DNA of 64,000 nucleotides from CAWCWN01 sp963799245 (lineage in GTDB: Bacteria > Chloroflexota > Ktedonobacteria > Ktedonobacterales > Ktedonobacteraceae), in assembly GCA_963799245.1 (NCBI GenBank), contig CAWCWN010000003.1:496001-560000 (forward strand). Reading direction: 5' to 3'. Every line of letters starts with the position of its first letter. Position 1 is the first letter of the stretch. The translations under genes were made by a program, and so were the position numbers. Shown here in pieces: positions 44,887 to 53,644 of the stretch. The notes below the pieces were generated by a model, which was not told where the DNA came from, did no database searches, and saw nothing but the letters and a program-made list of their open reading frames with translations.

Positions 44887-46574
44887 AACATGATCCCTTC
44901 TCGCGCGCCAACAGGCAGGGCCATGTTGACGACTAATCCTCCACCAGCACGCAGTTCAGCCCAGATGCGCCCAGCGTGAGCTTCGACCACTCCTTTGCAG
45001 ACGGCCAGCCCCAGGCCCGAGCCGAATGTGTAATTGCCGGGGCGCTGGCTATGCAGGACGCGATAAAACTTGTCGAACACACGCTCAAGATCCCCAGCGG
45101 GAATGCCCGGCCCGCGATCAGCCACGCTGATGAGGACTCGCTCACCTTCGCTACGCGCACTCACCTCGATGAGCGACTCTGCCGGCGTATAGCGCACGGC
45201 GTTCTCGAGGAGGTTGGTCAGGACCTGGTCGATCTGTACATAGTCAAATTCGACCAGCAGCAGGTCGTCGGGCAGGTGAAGAACGACCTTGCGTTCTTCA
45301 AGCAGCGGATGCAGGCGCCCCAGCACATCATGAATGAGCCCGCTGAGCGAGTACCACTCCTTCTGCGGCCGCAGGGCGCCCTCTTCGATACGCGACATGT
45401 CGAGGAGATTGCCCACCAGGCGGTTGAGTCTGTCCGCTTCATGTTCTATCGAGTGTGCGAAGCCGCGCCTGGCCTCCTCGTCCCAGTAAACATCGTCCTG
45501 AAGCAGGCTGCTCGCTGAGGCCTTGATCGATGTCAGGGGCGTGCGCAGGTCATGCGAGACCGAGGAGAGCAGGGCGGCGCGCAGAGCATCGGTGCGCTGC
45601 AGAACCTCGATGCGCAGGGTTTCACGCTGCAGGCGCACACGTTCGATCAGCGAGGTGGCCTGGTCGAGAAACGTCCAGAAAAAGGCCGTGCGCGTATCGA
45701 GGGGTTGATTCTCCTCCTCCAGGCGTTCCTCGCGCGGGAAGCGCCGCAGGTCGTCCACAACGCGCAGGCGCAGCACACCCACCACCTTCTGGCCTGCCTT
45801 CAGCGGGATCAGGCGCAGCGAACGCTGGATGGGCCGCCCCGCCCAGGTGCTGCGCACAACGACGCGCTGCATAACGCTCGCGGGCGTGGAGGGGGCAAAT
45901 GAGGCATCGTCATAGAGACCCATCATGCGTCCATGGGCCATCACCCAGGAGGCCATCGCCCGCTCATCAGATGACAGCGTCACCTGTTCAAGCGGCTGGT
46001 AAGCGCTCGCCATGACGCTCAGGACACCAGCGGCATCAGGCTGGAGGATGGCGCAATCACGTATGCCCCAGGAGGAAAACACATCGACAATGGATTGAGC
46101 AACACGCTGCAACTGGCGCCCCGCTTCCTCCTCCCTGTTGGTGACCCGTACCAGGTCGTAGAGGATGTGCGTCTCACGCTCGCGGCGTGAGGCCTCCCTG
46201 GCCCGCCTGCGCAGCGCCGAGGCCAGTTGCGCCGTGAGAATGGCATCGACAAGAAAGACAAACAGGGCGATCCACTCTTCGATACGATAGATGACAAATG
46301 TAAACAGGGGCGGAACGATAAAAAAATCGAAGGAGAAAAACGCCACCAGCGCGGCAAGGATCGCGGCATACGAGCCACGCGTACTGGCGAGTCCAATGAC
46401 GACCAGCAGGTAGACGATCGAGATATTAGGGATGCGCGGGTAGAGACGGAAGGTATAAATGATGGCGGTGACGAGCAGCGCCCCCATGCACCCCAGGAGG
46501 CTATCGATGAGATACTGGTACCAGAACTGCCCTTTACGCCCCTGGAGCGGCGGATCATATTCAACGGTACTCAT
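44883..46574 (-). CDS. KdpD-like sensor histidine kinase (membrane, GAF and kinase parts)
   Basis: 563 residues from ATG 46574 (GGAAAGG upstream; the open frame runs 46 codons further but without a ribosome site). A DUF4118 membrane module (about 20-115), a GAF-like domain (about 140-310), and a complete kinase: H-box SSVSHDLRTPLTSIKAS, N-box VLTNLLENAVRYTP, G1 SVADRGPGIP, G2 GSGLGLAVCKGVVEAHAG. The N-terminal ATPase-like KdpD and Usp domains are absent; they are encoded at 36615-37844. So KdpD function is split over two genes at the two ends of this region. It is followed by kdpE with a 4-base overlap. Confidence 0.9.
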   Translation of the reverse strand: MSTVEYDPPLQGRKGQFWYQYLIDSLLGCMGALLVTAIIYTFRLYPRIPNISIVYLLVVIGLASTRGSYAAILAALVAFFSFDFFIVPPLFTFVIYRIEEWIALFVFLVDAILTAQLASALRRRAREASRRERETHILYDLVRVTNREEEAGRQLQRVAQSIVDVFSSWGIRDCAILQPDAAGVLSVMASAYQPLEQVTLSSDERAMASWVMAHGRMMGLYDDASFAPSTPASVMQRVVVRSTWAGRPIQRSLRLIPLKAGQKVVGVLRLRVVDDLRRFPREERLEEENQPLDTRTAFFWTFLDQATSLIERVRLQRETLRIEVLQRTDALRAALLSSVSHDLRTPLTSIKASASSLLQDDVYWDEEARRGFAHSIEHEADRLNRLVGNLLDMSRIEEGALRPQKEWYSLSGLIHDVLGRLHPLLEERKVVLHLPDDLLLVEFDYVQIDQVLTNLLENAVRYTPAESLIEVSARSEGERVLISVADRGPGIPAGDLERVFDKFYRVLHSQRPGNYTFGSGLGLAVCKGVVEAHAGRIWAELRAGGGLVVNMALPVGAREGIML

Positions 46575-46860
46575 AGCAGAGCGACCTTTCCGCTTTGAAA
46601 GCATTACGCACATACAGACAGGGATATCCAGCGCCTGTGGCCCTCTAGCGACAACCCGGGCCGGCCTCTGCGCCTTTCCCTCTAAAGTAGAGTATATACC
46701 AGCGAAAATCAAAAAGAGGTCTGGGTATCAGGCAGTATGCTCTAGATCTGCTCAAGAAATGCCGGGTCCGCACTGCACTTAAACGGGTGAGCAAGTTGCA
46801 GAAATCCGCGCCGATATCGTATGCTTGCAGAAAATACACTGCGAAGCAGAGGTAATAGAT

Positions 46861-47814
46861 ATGCCTGCAAGCCAGAAAAGCATTCTTGTCGTCGGGAGCC
46901 TCAATATGGACGAGGTTGTGCGCGTGCCCCGCCTGCCGGCCATGGGCGAAACTCTGCTGGGCGCGGGCTCGCTCAGGCTGGTAGCGGGCGGTAAAGGCGC
47001 TAACCAGGCCGTCGCTATCGCGCGCCTTGGTGGAGCAGTCAGCATGGCCGGGCGTGTAGGCAATGACCTTTTTGGAGAAAGCCTGCGCCGGGCACTGCAG
47101 GCAGACAACGTCAACACGGACCTGATTGTCGTCGACCCGCTTGAAGCGAGCGGCGTCGCTTTTATTTTTCTTGCGCCCGATGGCAGCAATGCGATCGTCG
47201 TTGCCTCCGGAGCCAATATGCGCGTGGGGCATGAGCAAGAGCAGGCCGCCAGTATCTACGCGGCCATCAAGCAGGCGCTGGCACTGGTCTTGCAGCTGGA
47301 GATCCCGCTTGATACGGTTATAGCGCTTGTAGCCACCGCCCGTAGTGCAGGTGTCCCGGTGATTCTGAACCTGGCTCCTGGCCAGCAGCTGCCGCTGGAG
47401 ACGTTACAGCAGCTTGAGGTACTTGTCGTCAACGAGAATGAGGCCAGCCTGGTAAGCGGACAGCGTGTTGAAGGACTTGAAGATGCCAGAATTGTTGCGA
47501 CCGTCCTGCGGGAGCGAGGTATTCCTAAAGTGATCATTACTCTGGGTGAGAAGGGAGCCGTACTCGCCAGCGCCGACGCAGCGGGCAAGACAGGTATCAT
47601 CCATCAAGCGGCTCCCAGAGTGCAGGTTGTCGATACGACGGCCGCGGGCGATTGTTTTGTGGGAGCGCTGGCGCTCGCCCTGGCAGAGCAACAGGCTCCT
47701 GAGGACGCTTTACGCTTTGCCGTTTACGCGAGCGCGCTAAAAGTGACAAGCTTTGGCGCACAATCAGGTCTGCCAGACCGCAAGGAGGTAGAGGCATTCC
47801 TGCGGGAACAGTAA
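46861..47814 (+). CDS. rbsK: Ribokinase (PfkB family)
   Basis: Phosphorylates ribose to ribose-5-phosphate. 317 residues from ATG 46861 (AGAGGTAA upstream). PfkB hallmarks: SILVVGSLNMDEVVRVPRLP, the di-glycine substrate site GGKGANQAVAIARLG, NEANEASL-type segment (here VVNENEASLV), and the ATP/anion-hole motif DTTAAGDCFVGALALAL with catalytic Asp. Length is normal. A nucleoside hydrolase remnant follows within 20 bases, so the operon once linked nucleoside cleavage with ribose use. Confidence 0.92.
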   Translation: MPASQKSILVVGSLNMDEVVRVPRLPAMGETLLGAGSLRLVAGGKGANQAVAIARLGGAVSMAGRVGNDLFGESLRRALQADNVNTDLIVVDPLEASGVAFIFLAPDGSNAIVVASGANMRVGHEQEQAASIYAAIKQALALVLQLEIPLDTVIALVATARSAGVPVILNLAPGQQLPLETLQQLEVLVVNENEASLVSGQRVEGLEDARIVATVLRERGIPKVIITLGEKGAVLASADAAGKTGIIHQAAPRVQVVDTTAAGDCFVGALALALAEQQAPEDALRFAVYASALKVTSFGAQSGLPDRKEVEAFLREQ

Positions 47815-47833
47815 CATGCTTGAAGAGGCGCAC

Positions 47834-48154
47834 ATGCGGCGTATCATTCTCGATACTGATCCAGGTATAGACGATGCTCGACTACTACTTCGACATATTG
47901 CTCCGGCCTATGGCGTGACGGCCTTTCATATGCATGACCCGCTCTGCCTGGCGGCGGCCTTTCAGCCGCAGCTCCTGCAGTGGGAGCCCGTCTATGTCGA
48001 TGTGGAGCTACAGGGCAGCCTGACACTGGGTGCAACAGTCCCCTTCTTCGGACGCCCCCACGCCCCCGCGCCCAATGTACTGGCCGCGGTAGGAGTCGAG
48101 GCCGAACGCTTCGTCCAGTTATTCTTACAACGTCTCGCGCAACATTACGCCTGA
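47834..48154 (+). pseudogene. Nucleoside hydrolase with a large in-frame internal deletion
   Basis: 106 residues. The N-terminal MRRIILDTDPGIDDA is the calcium-binding start of inosine-uridine nucleoside hydrolases, and the rest (GVTAFHMHDPLCLAAAFQPQLLQ ... VELQGSLTLGATVPFFGRP) is their C-terminal end with the His-Asp pair. About 200 residues between them are missing while the frame is kept, so the active site cannot form. GAAGAGG stands before the ATG at 47834. It follows rbsK directly and is therefore probably still translated. Confidence 0.85.
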
Positions 48155-48161
48155 TGCTCCT

Positions 48162-48190
48162 TTGACAATTGGGCCCCCATAGGCTATATT
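48162..48190 (+). promoter_or_regulatory. Strong sigma-A-like promoter before the SufT-like gene leader
   Basis: TTGACA (48162-48167), a 17-base spacer and TATATT (48185-48190). It is on the plus strand, eight bases after the nucleoside hydrolase remnant, and reads towards the gene at 48689. Confidence 0.75.
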
Positions 48191-48688
48191 AGCAGTCATG
48201 AACCACACGGGTGAAAACCCAGTGGCTTGTGTCTGGCCTCGGCCTCAATTCAGAAAGGAGACCTTCCTGCTTTGGTTTCATCGACCGACACATCACCTTG
48301 CAGAGCGCGAGATAGAGGGCAGCATGACAACCTACCCGTCTGCAACCAGAACGTGCCGGAAGCAGAACGTTGCTCATGCACTGTTTTACCTGGCGTGACG
48401 CTGCCAGAACCGAATGTAGCTTCGGCGGGCTGGTCGCAACCGTCTCTCTCTGTTAGGCGGAGCGCCACCGGGTGGTTGCAACCACCTCAGCATACAGAGT
48501 GCCTTCTGACCAGTACTCATCTATTCTTTTCGCGAGGAGCAAAACCGGAAATGCCCAACCCTATCCACCCAAAACAAGGTAGGCCCATTCATCCACTGCC
48601 ATTGGAAATGGCGTGGCTTCCTGGGCCGTACAGTGTGAACGAATTCCTAGTGAGGCGCTTGGATTAAGAGATAAAGGAGCCAGCAAGC
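48191..48688 (+). other. Long untranslated leader, possibly structured
   Basis: About 490 bases between a strong promoter and the SufT-like gene. Seen in it: a hairpin with a GAAA loop (CCAC-AC-GGGT-GAAA-ACCC-A-GTGG, 48201-48223), a 16-bp perfect palindrome GGTGGTTGCAACCACC (48471-48486) and an earlier similar TGGTCGCAACC (48431-48441). The short open frames show no ribosome sites or homology. I tested it by eye against T-box, cobalamin and cyclic di-AMP riboswitch patterns and found no match. Confidence 0.4.
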
Positions 48689-49000
48689 ATGGCAGAGATT
48701 AATGAAGCCGAAATAATGGACGCACTGCGTGAGTGCTACGACCCGGAAATACCGGTCAATATCGTCGATCTGGGCTTGATTTATAACGTTGATATCAACA
48801 ATGAAGAGGGGCGCGTCGACGTCAGGATGACGTTGACGGCCATGGGCTGTCCCATGGCAGGCGACGTTATCTCCGAAGTCGAGATGCGCGTAGGTGAGGT
48901 TGAAAACGTCAACGTCTGTAAAGTCGAAATGACCTTTGACCCCCCCTGGTCAACCGACAAAATGACAGAAGACGCGAAGTGGGAACTTGGCATGGTCTAG
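48689..49000 (+). CDS. MIP18/SufT-like iron-sulfur assembly protein (DUF59)
   Basis: 103 residues of the DUF59 family, involved in iron-sulfur cluster assembly (SufT, MIP18) or in the PaaD role. The signature is complete: ALRECYDPEIPVNIVDLGLIY, VRMTLTAMGCPMAGDVISEVE with the conserved Cys, and VEMTFDPPWSTDKM. ATG follows AAGGAG. No suf genes are adjacent. It is monocistronic, with its own promoter, leader and terminator. Confidence 0.92.
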   Translation: MAEINEAEIMDALRECYDPEIPVNIVDLGLIYNVDINNEEGRVDVRMTLTAMGCPMAGDVISEVEMRVGEVENVNVCKVEMTFDPPWSTDKMTEDAKWELGMV

Positions 49001-49017
49001 CCCCCCGGACAGGGTGT

Positions 49018-49067
49018 AAAACCACTGTGAATGGCTATGGCAGCCGCGGCCGTGCACAGTGGTTTTT
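49018..49067 (+). terminator. Terminator of the SufT-like gene
   Basis: AAACCACTGTG (49018-49028) pairs with CACAGTGGTTT (49055-49065), with a GC-rich inner region, then TT. It is 18 bases after the stop codon. Confidence 0.75.
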
Positions 49068-49123
49068 GTGTGCTGCGCCATATGCGTTCGCCGCCGCGCT
49101 ATGTTATACTGGGTACTATCTTC

Positions 49124-49258
49124 ATGTATATCAATTCACAGTACATCGCTGGCGTCAATGATCCCACCTATAGTTCTGGCTCAATTGGTGTTTTTGCTGC
49201 AGACAACACAAACGCCACCGAGGTGGCTTGCAGTAAAATTCAGGTATGGCAACTATAG
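49124..49258 (+). pseudogene. C-terminal remnant of a zinc-ribbon/LamG-like paralogue
   Basis: Forty-four residues (MYINSQYIAGVNDPTYSSGS, then IGVFAADNTNATEVACSKIQ and VWQL) match the last 46 residues of the protein that follows (MYVYINKQYAGSVNDGTYTS ... SNAQVWKL). No N-terminal part remains upstream. So this is the tail of a third, deleted copy of the family in tandem with two intact ones. Confidence 0.8.
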
Positions 49259-49384
49259 CTTGCATACGCAACCAGAATAGTCCATCCGGTTGAGATTTTG
49301 CCATCTTGGCAGAGGACCAAAAGCATGCTATGCTAGCCTTCCATGTATGATGTATAGCCAGTGTCACATCAGGAGAAACCCACT

Positions 49385-50593
49385 ATGCAGCAGTGCACTT
49401 CGTGTGGTGCTACTCTTCCCCCTGAGGTAAACAATTGCCCTGCTTGCGGGGCTCCCGCCTTTGCGGCCGGTCCCTGGCAGGAGACCGTTGCCAATGCTCC
49501 CGCGGCCCAGCCTGACTGGATGAAGCCCACGTACCTGCCCGCAGCCTTCCAGGAAGCGGGCCCATCAGCCCGGCCCGAGCCACCTGGCGCTTCTCAGCCC
49601 GCCCCGGCGCCACAGTCTGAATTTTATGCTGCCGGCTCACAGCAGCCTTATTACGCCAGCTATACTCAGTCGCGACAGTCGACGTATCCGCCGCCCATAC
49701 AGGCGTTTCCAGCGCATCAACAACCACCGCAACGGCCCACAGGCGGCCTATCACGCAGTATGATCATTGCAATCATCGCCGCAGCCTTACTTATTATGTT
49801 TAGCGGTTTTGGACTCATTTACTATTCAACCGTCTACCACCCGGCGCAGCTGCGCAGCCAGGCAACCACTACGGCGCAGACGCTGCAAACGCAGGCGGCC
49901 CAGGCAACGGCGCTGGCGAATGCCCAGGCAACGGGTACCGCCGTAGCTTACGCCAGGGCGACCTCGACCGCGCAGGCCGTAGCCACGACAAGCGCGCAGG
50001 CTACAGCCACCGTCCTGCAGAGCAGCTATGCCACTGACACGAGTGGCACGCCCAGCCTCAACGACTCCATGGCATTCAACACCGCCAGTGGCTGGGATGA
50101 GGACCTGGCGCAGGGAGGCGGAGGCTGCGCGTTCTCCAATGGCGCCTATCACGCCAGCGTCGACTCCAAGGGCTTCTACTTCGCGTGCGTAGCACAAAAT
50201 ACAAACTTTAGCAACTTCGCCTTCCAGGTACAGATGAGCATCGTCAGGGGCGATGGAGGAGGCCTGATTTTTCGCGCCGACAGTGGCGCCTTCAAATTCT
50301 ACGTACTGGACATTGGACGCGATGGCACATACTACATTGAAGCGTCCAAAGATCAGACGCATAGCACGGAGATAGGCTACGGCCAGAGCAGCGCCTTCAA
50401 ACAGCGTTCAGGTCAGAGCAATCTGCTCACGCTTATCGCGCGCGGCAATAATATGTATGTCTACATCAATAAACAGTATGCCGGCAGCGTCAACGACGGC
50501 ACGTACACATCAGGCCAGGTTGGTTTTATGGTCGATAGTCATTCCACCAGCACAGAAGTAGCGTTCAGCAATGCGCAGGTCTGGAAACTATAG
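49385..50593 (+). CDS. Zinc-ribbon membrane protein with a LamG-like extracellular domain
   Basis: 402 residues from ATG 49385 (AGGAG upstream). Order: zinc ribbon CTSCGATLPPEVNNCPACG (4-22), a Pro/Gln/Ala disordered linker, one membrane helix at about residues 128-152 (SMIIAIIAAALLIMFSGFGLIYY), an Ala/Thr/Gln-rich helical stalk, and a C-terminal beta domain (about 225-402) that resembles concanavalin/LamG-type folds (FAFQVQMSIVRGDGGGLIFRAD, LTLIARGNNMYVYINKQYAG, QVWKL). The zinc ribbon is inside and the beta domain outside; sugar or polymer binding is possible but unproven. Tandem paralogue of the next gene. Confidence 0.75.
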   Translation: MQQCTSCGATLPPEVNNCPACGAPAFAAGPWQETVANAPAAQPDWMKPTYLPAAFQEAGPSARPEPPGASQPAPAPQSEFYAAGSQQPYYASYTQSRQSTYPPPIQAFPAHQQPPQRPTGGLSRSMIIAIIAAALLIMFSGFGLIYYSTVYHPAQLRSQATTTAQTLQTQAAQATALANAQATGTAVAYARATSTAQAVATTSAQATATVLQSSYATDTSGTPSLNDSMAFNTASGWDEDLAQGGGGCAFSNGAYHASVDSKGFYFACVAQNTNFSNFAFQVQMSIVRGDGGGLIFRADSGAFKFYVLDIGRDGTYYIEASKDQTHSTEIGYGQSSAFKQRSGQSNLLTLIARGNNMYVYINKQYAGSVNDGTYTSGQVGFMVDSHSTSTEVAFSNAQVWKL

Positions 50594-50691
50594 CGCATGG
50601 AGCATGTATCAATGCGCAGGTGTGGGTCTTGCCGTAAAGTGGTATAGTAACGTGGTATAAAAGTGAAAAACGGCTAGAAAGACATATAGAG

Positions 50692-51753
50692 ATGGCAGAT
50701 GAGAGGCAGGTGCCTGAGCCTGAGGGCGTCTCACCTACCGCTATAACCGAGCCCAATCCACCTCTAGCGCCAGCGGCCGTAAGCAACGTGCGGCGACGGG
50801 GAACGTTGTCCACGCCCATGATCATCGCAGTTATTTTGCTGGCCGTCGCGCTGATTAGCAGTGGACTGGGCCTGGCCGTCTATGCTACCACGGTGCAGTA
50901 TCGCGCGTCACTGCATAGCGCGGCCAGCGCGGTGGCCAGGCTAACGGCTCAGGCGCAGGCTACCACACAGGCGCAACTGCAGGGGACGGCCAATGCCTAC
51001 GCCACGGCGAATAGTAACATCTACGCTACGGCCACCGTCCAGGCGGGCGCGACCGCGACCAGCGTGGCGCAGACAGGTGACCTGACGGCGACCGTAACGG
51101 CCCTGGGGAGCGTCTTAAGCCAGGCTACCAGCGGGACCCCCGTGCTCGATGATCCATTAAGCGATAATACGGGCAATAACAAATGGGATGTAACCAGTGG
51201 CTCCGTCGCCAGCGGCTGCGTATTTATCAAGAGCAGCTACCAGGCAATCGAAGCCCGCAAGGGCTTTTTTCAAGCATGCCAGGCTCAGGCCACCAATTTC
51301 AGCAATTTCGCCTACCAGGTGCAGATGACCATCCTCAGGGGCGGGCAGGGCGGCATTATCTTTCGCGCCAACACCGTCACCGGCTCCTTCTACCTCTTGC
51401 GCATCGACACCAGCGGCTTCTATGCCCTGGATCTTTATCACAACAATACGCTCGCCTCAACCATGGTCAGCGGCTATTCCACGGCGATCAGAGGAGCCTC
51501 GCAGCAGGTCAATACGCTCGCGGTCATCGCGTATAAAGGGACGTTCTACCTGTTTGACAACGCATCATTCATCACGAGCGCCAGCGACGATTCCCTGAGT
51601 TCCGGCAAGATCGGCGTAGCAGCCCTTGACTATCTCCTGCCGACCACGGCGCAGTTTAGCACTGCCCAGGTGTGGAATGTCACAGCGGCAACGTTTAGCG
51701 GCGCTCCCACCCCCACGCTATCGCCTTCCGCCTCGCCTACGAGCAGACCCTAG
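50692..51753 (+). CDS. Membrane protein with LamG-like domain, paralogue without zinc ribbon
   Basis: 353 residues. The N-terminal 40 residues are Pro-rich and lack the zinc ribbon of the neighbour. Membrane helix at about 42-67 (PMIIAVILLAVALISSGLGLAVYA), Ala/Thr/Gln stalk, and the same beta domain (about 155-335: NFSNFAYQVQMTILRGGQGGIIFRAN, VIAYKGTFYLFDNASF, AQVWNV). A Pro/Ser/Thr tail ends the protein. The stretch FSNFA(F/Y)QVQM is shared word for word with the neighbour. Function unknown; probably displayed on the outer cell face. Confidence 0.75.
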   Translation: MADERQVPEPEGVSPTAITEPNPPLAPAAVSNVRRRGTLSTPMIIAVILLAVALISSGLGLAVYATTVQYRASLHSAASAVARLTAQAQATTQAQLQGTANAYATANSNIYATATVQAGATATSVAQTGDLTATVTALGSVLSQATSGTPVLDDPLSDNTGNNKWDVTSGSVASGCVFIKSSYQAIEARKGFFQACQAQATNFSNFAYQVQMTILRGGQGGIIFRANTVTGSFYLLRIDTSGFYALDLYHNNTLASTMVSGYSTAIRGASQQVNTLAVIAYKGTFYLFDNASFITSASDDSLSSGKIGVAALDYLLPTTAQFSTAQVWNVTAATFSGAPTPTLSPSASPTSRP

Positions 51754-51780
51754 AGCGCTAGAGACAGGAGGATCGGCAAG

Positions 51781-51809
51781 TTGACAAATGGCCGCAGCGC
51801 TGTTATGCT
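51781..51809 (+). promoter_or_regulatory. Promoter of the serS T-box transcript
   Basis: TTGACA (51781-51786), 17-base spacer, TATGCT (51804-51809). The expected start of transcription is a few bases before the T-box stem I. Confidence 0.8.
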
Positions 51810-51815
51810 TGTGGC

Positions 51816-52089
51816 AATGATAGAGGGCGATGAACGGGACAAGTATCTTTTGCGGGGCGGCAGAGAGCTGTGGGCCGGTGCGACACAGCAGCAAGCGAGA
51901 GAGAAATCCACCCGGGAGCCTGCGCGCAAAGCGTCAACGGCTGCCCCCGTTACAGGGCACATGGAGGTCGCGCGTAGACGCAGCAGATGAGTGACATCTG
52001 CGCTGGAGTACGGCGGCAAATGTAGGTGGCACCACGATTTATACGCATTCAGCGTTGTCGTCCTTGGATATGGATGACAGCGCTTTTTT
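51816..52089 (+). promoter_or_regulatory. Seryl T-box riboswitch upstream of serS
   Basis: Stem I elements: CGGG-AC-AAGTA (51835-51845), AGAGAG (51862-51867), a distal hairpin GCTGTG...CACAGC with GGCCGGTGCGA in the loop, and the specifier side GAAATCC-A-CCCGGGAGC, giving specifier TCC (Ser) at 51907-51909. The T-box TAGGTGGCACCACG is at 52023-52036; its TGGC fits a tRNA ending GCCA, and tRNA-Ser has G73. An intrinsic terminator (AGCG...CGCT stem, 52051-52084, T run to 52089) follows. Uncharged tRNA-Ser should switch on serS. Confidence 0.9.
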
Positions 52090-52171
52090 ATTGCCAGTTA
52101 TATTCAAACTCAGGCAGCAAGCATACATCACCAGGTACGTAGTGGTATATTGTAAGGAAGGCAAAGATAAG

Positions 52172-53457
52172 ATGTTAGATCTCGCATTTATTCGCAGCAA
52201 TCCCGACGCCGTTAAAGAGGCGGCACGACTCAAGAACAACACTATCGATATCGACTACCTGTTGCAAGTAGATCACAAAGCGACCACCCTCCAACGCCAG
52301 GTGGAAGATATGCGCGCCCAGCAGAATCAGCTCTCGAAACGCATTCAACAGGCCGGCAAAGACAAAGCGCAGCGCGATGCCATCATCGCCGAAGGGTAAG
52401 CAGCTGGCCGAGCAGATCAAGGCCCTGGAGCCAGAGCTCAACGCCCTTATAGAGGAGCGCCTGCAGTTGCTCTACCTGGTGCCCAACATCCCCGATCCCA
52501 GCGCACCTATTGGCAAAGATGAGAATGACAACGTGCCGGTCAAGTACTGGGGCGAGAAACCGGCCTTTGATTTTGAGCCCCGCGATCACTACGCGCTGAT
52601 GCAGGAGCTTGACATGGTGGATATTGAGCGCGGCGTCAGGATCGCGGGAGCGCGCAGCTATGTCCTCAAAAACGACGCCGCGCGCCTTGAACTGGCCCTG
52701 ATGAATTTCGCCCTCGACCGCATGGCGCGCAAAGGGTTTTACCCCCCTGATAGTGCCCGCCATGGCGCGCGAATTCTGCTTCATCGGCAATGGGCAATTC
52801 CCCAAGGGCCGCGACCAGGTCTACGCGCTTGAGAACGACGATACCTTCCTCGTGGGTACTGGCGAGGTTTCGATCACGGGCATGTACAAGGATGAAATAC
52901 TCAGGGCCGAGGATCTGCCCATGCGTTTCGTGGCCTTCTGCCCCTGCTTCCGCCGCGAGGCCGGGACGTACGGGAAGGATACTCGCGGCGTGTTCCGCAT
53001 CCACCAGTTCAACAAAGTTGAGCAGTACATCATCTGTCAGGCCGAGCACGCGGAATCGCTGCGCTGGCACGAGGCGCTGCTGGCAAATTCGGAGGAACTG
53101 GTACAGGCCCTGGAGCTGCCCTATCGTGTCGTCAGCGTTTGCACAGGCGACATGGGGGATGGCAAGGTGGGTATGTACGACCTTGAATGCTGGCTCCCAA
53201 GCGAAAATAGATATCGCGAGACGCATTCGTGCTCGTACCTGCACGACTGGCAGGCGCGCCGGGCCAACATCCGCTATCGCGCTGAAGATGGTAAAATAAA
53301 GTTTGTGCATACGCTCAACAACACCGCAATCGCCTCGCCGCGCATCATGTTGCCGCTGCTGGAGAACCACCAGCAAGCGGATGGCAGCGTCAACATTCCC
53401 GCCGCCCTGCGTCCGTACCTGGGCGGTCAGGAGTTCTTTGCGCCACAGCATGCCTGA
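52172..53457 (+). CDS. serS: Seryl-tRNA synthetase, two frameshifts
   Basis: Charges tRNA-Ser. The parts in order: MLDLAFIRSNPDAVKEAARL and the coiled-coil arm (frame 1, to 52395); KQLAEQIKALEPELNALIEE to ARKGF (frame 2, to about 52740); TPLIVPAMAREFCFIGNGQFPKGRDQVYAL to the stop (frame 3), with class II motif 2 (FRREAGTYGKDTRGVFRIHQFNKVEQ) and motif 3 (HTLNNTAIASPRIMLPLLENHQQADGSVNIP). Both shifts are one extra base in GGG or TTTT runs. As serS is essential and its T-box is intact, these are probably sequence errors. Joined length about 428 residues, normal. ATG follows AAGGAAGG. Confidence 0.93.
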
Positions 53458-53461
53458 GTAA

Positions 53462-53644
53462 GCCAGCACAGAGGACGCGCAGCTCGCGCTGGAACGGGGC
53501 GCGGCCGGCATTATCGTCTCTAACCACGGCGGTCGCCAGCTGGACGGTGCTGTGACAAGTATCGAGGCTCTACCTGAAATCGTCACGGCCGTTAACGGGC
53601 GCTGCGAGGTCTACCTCGACGGAGGCATCCGCCGCGGCACCGAT
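53462..53644 (+). pseudogene. Fragment of an FMN-dependent alpha-hydroxy acid dehydrogenase
   Basis: About 60 residues starting ASTEDAQLALERGAAGIIVS contain NHGGRQLDGAVTSIEALPEI and YLDGGIRRGTD, the most conserved part of the lactate/glycolate oxidase family (FMN and substrate binding). Neither the N-terminal 230 residues nor the C-terminal helix is present. It begins just after the serS stop and ends exactly where the next remnant begins. Clearly a broken gene. Confidence 0.85.

Noticed and set aside
48191..48500. Possible T-box or cobalamin riboswitch before the SufT-like gene
   Set aside because: No AGTA/AGAGAG elements, no GGTGG-ACC-CG box and no B12-box text; the GGTGGTTGCAACCACC palindrome only resembles a T-box by chance.
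48227..48667. Open frame of 146 codons in the leader of the SufT-like gene
   Set aside because: No ribosome site, low similarity to natural proteins; the region is better read as untranslated leader.
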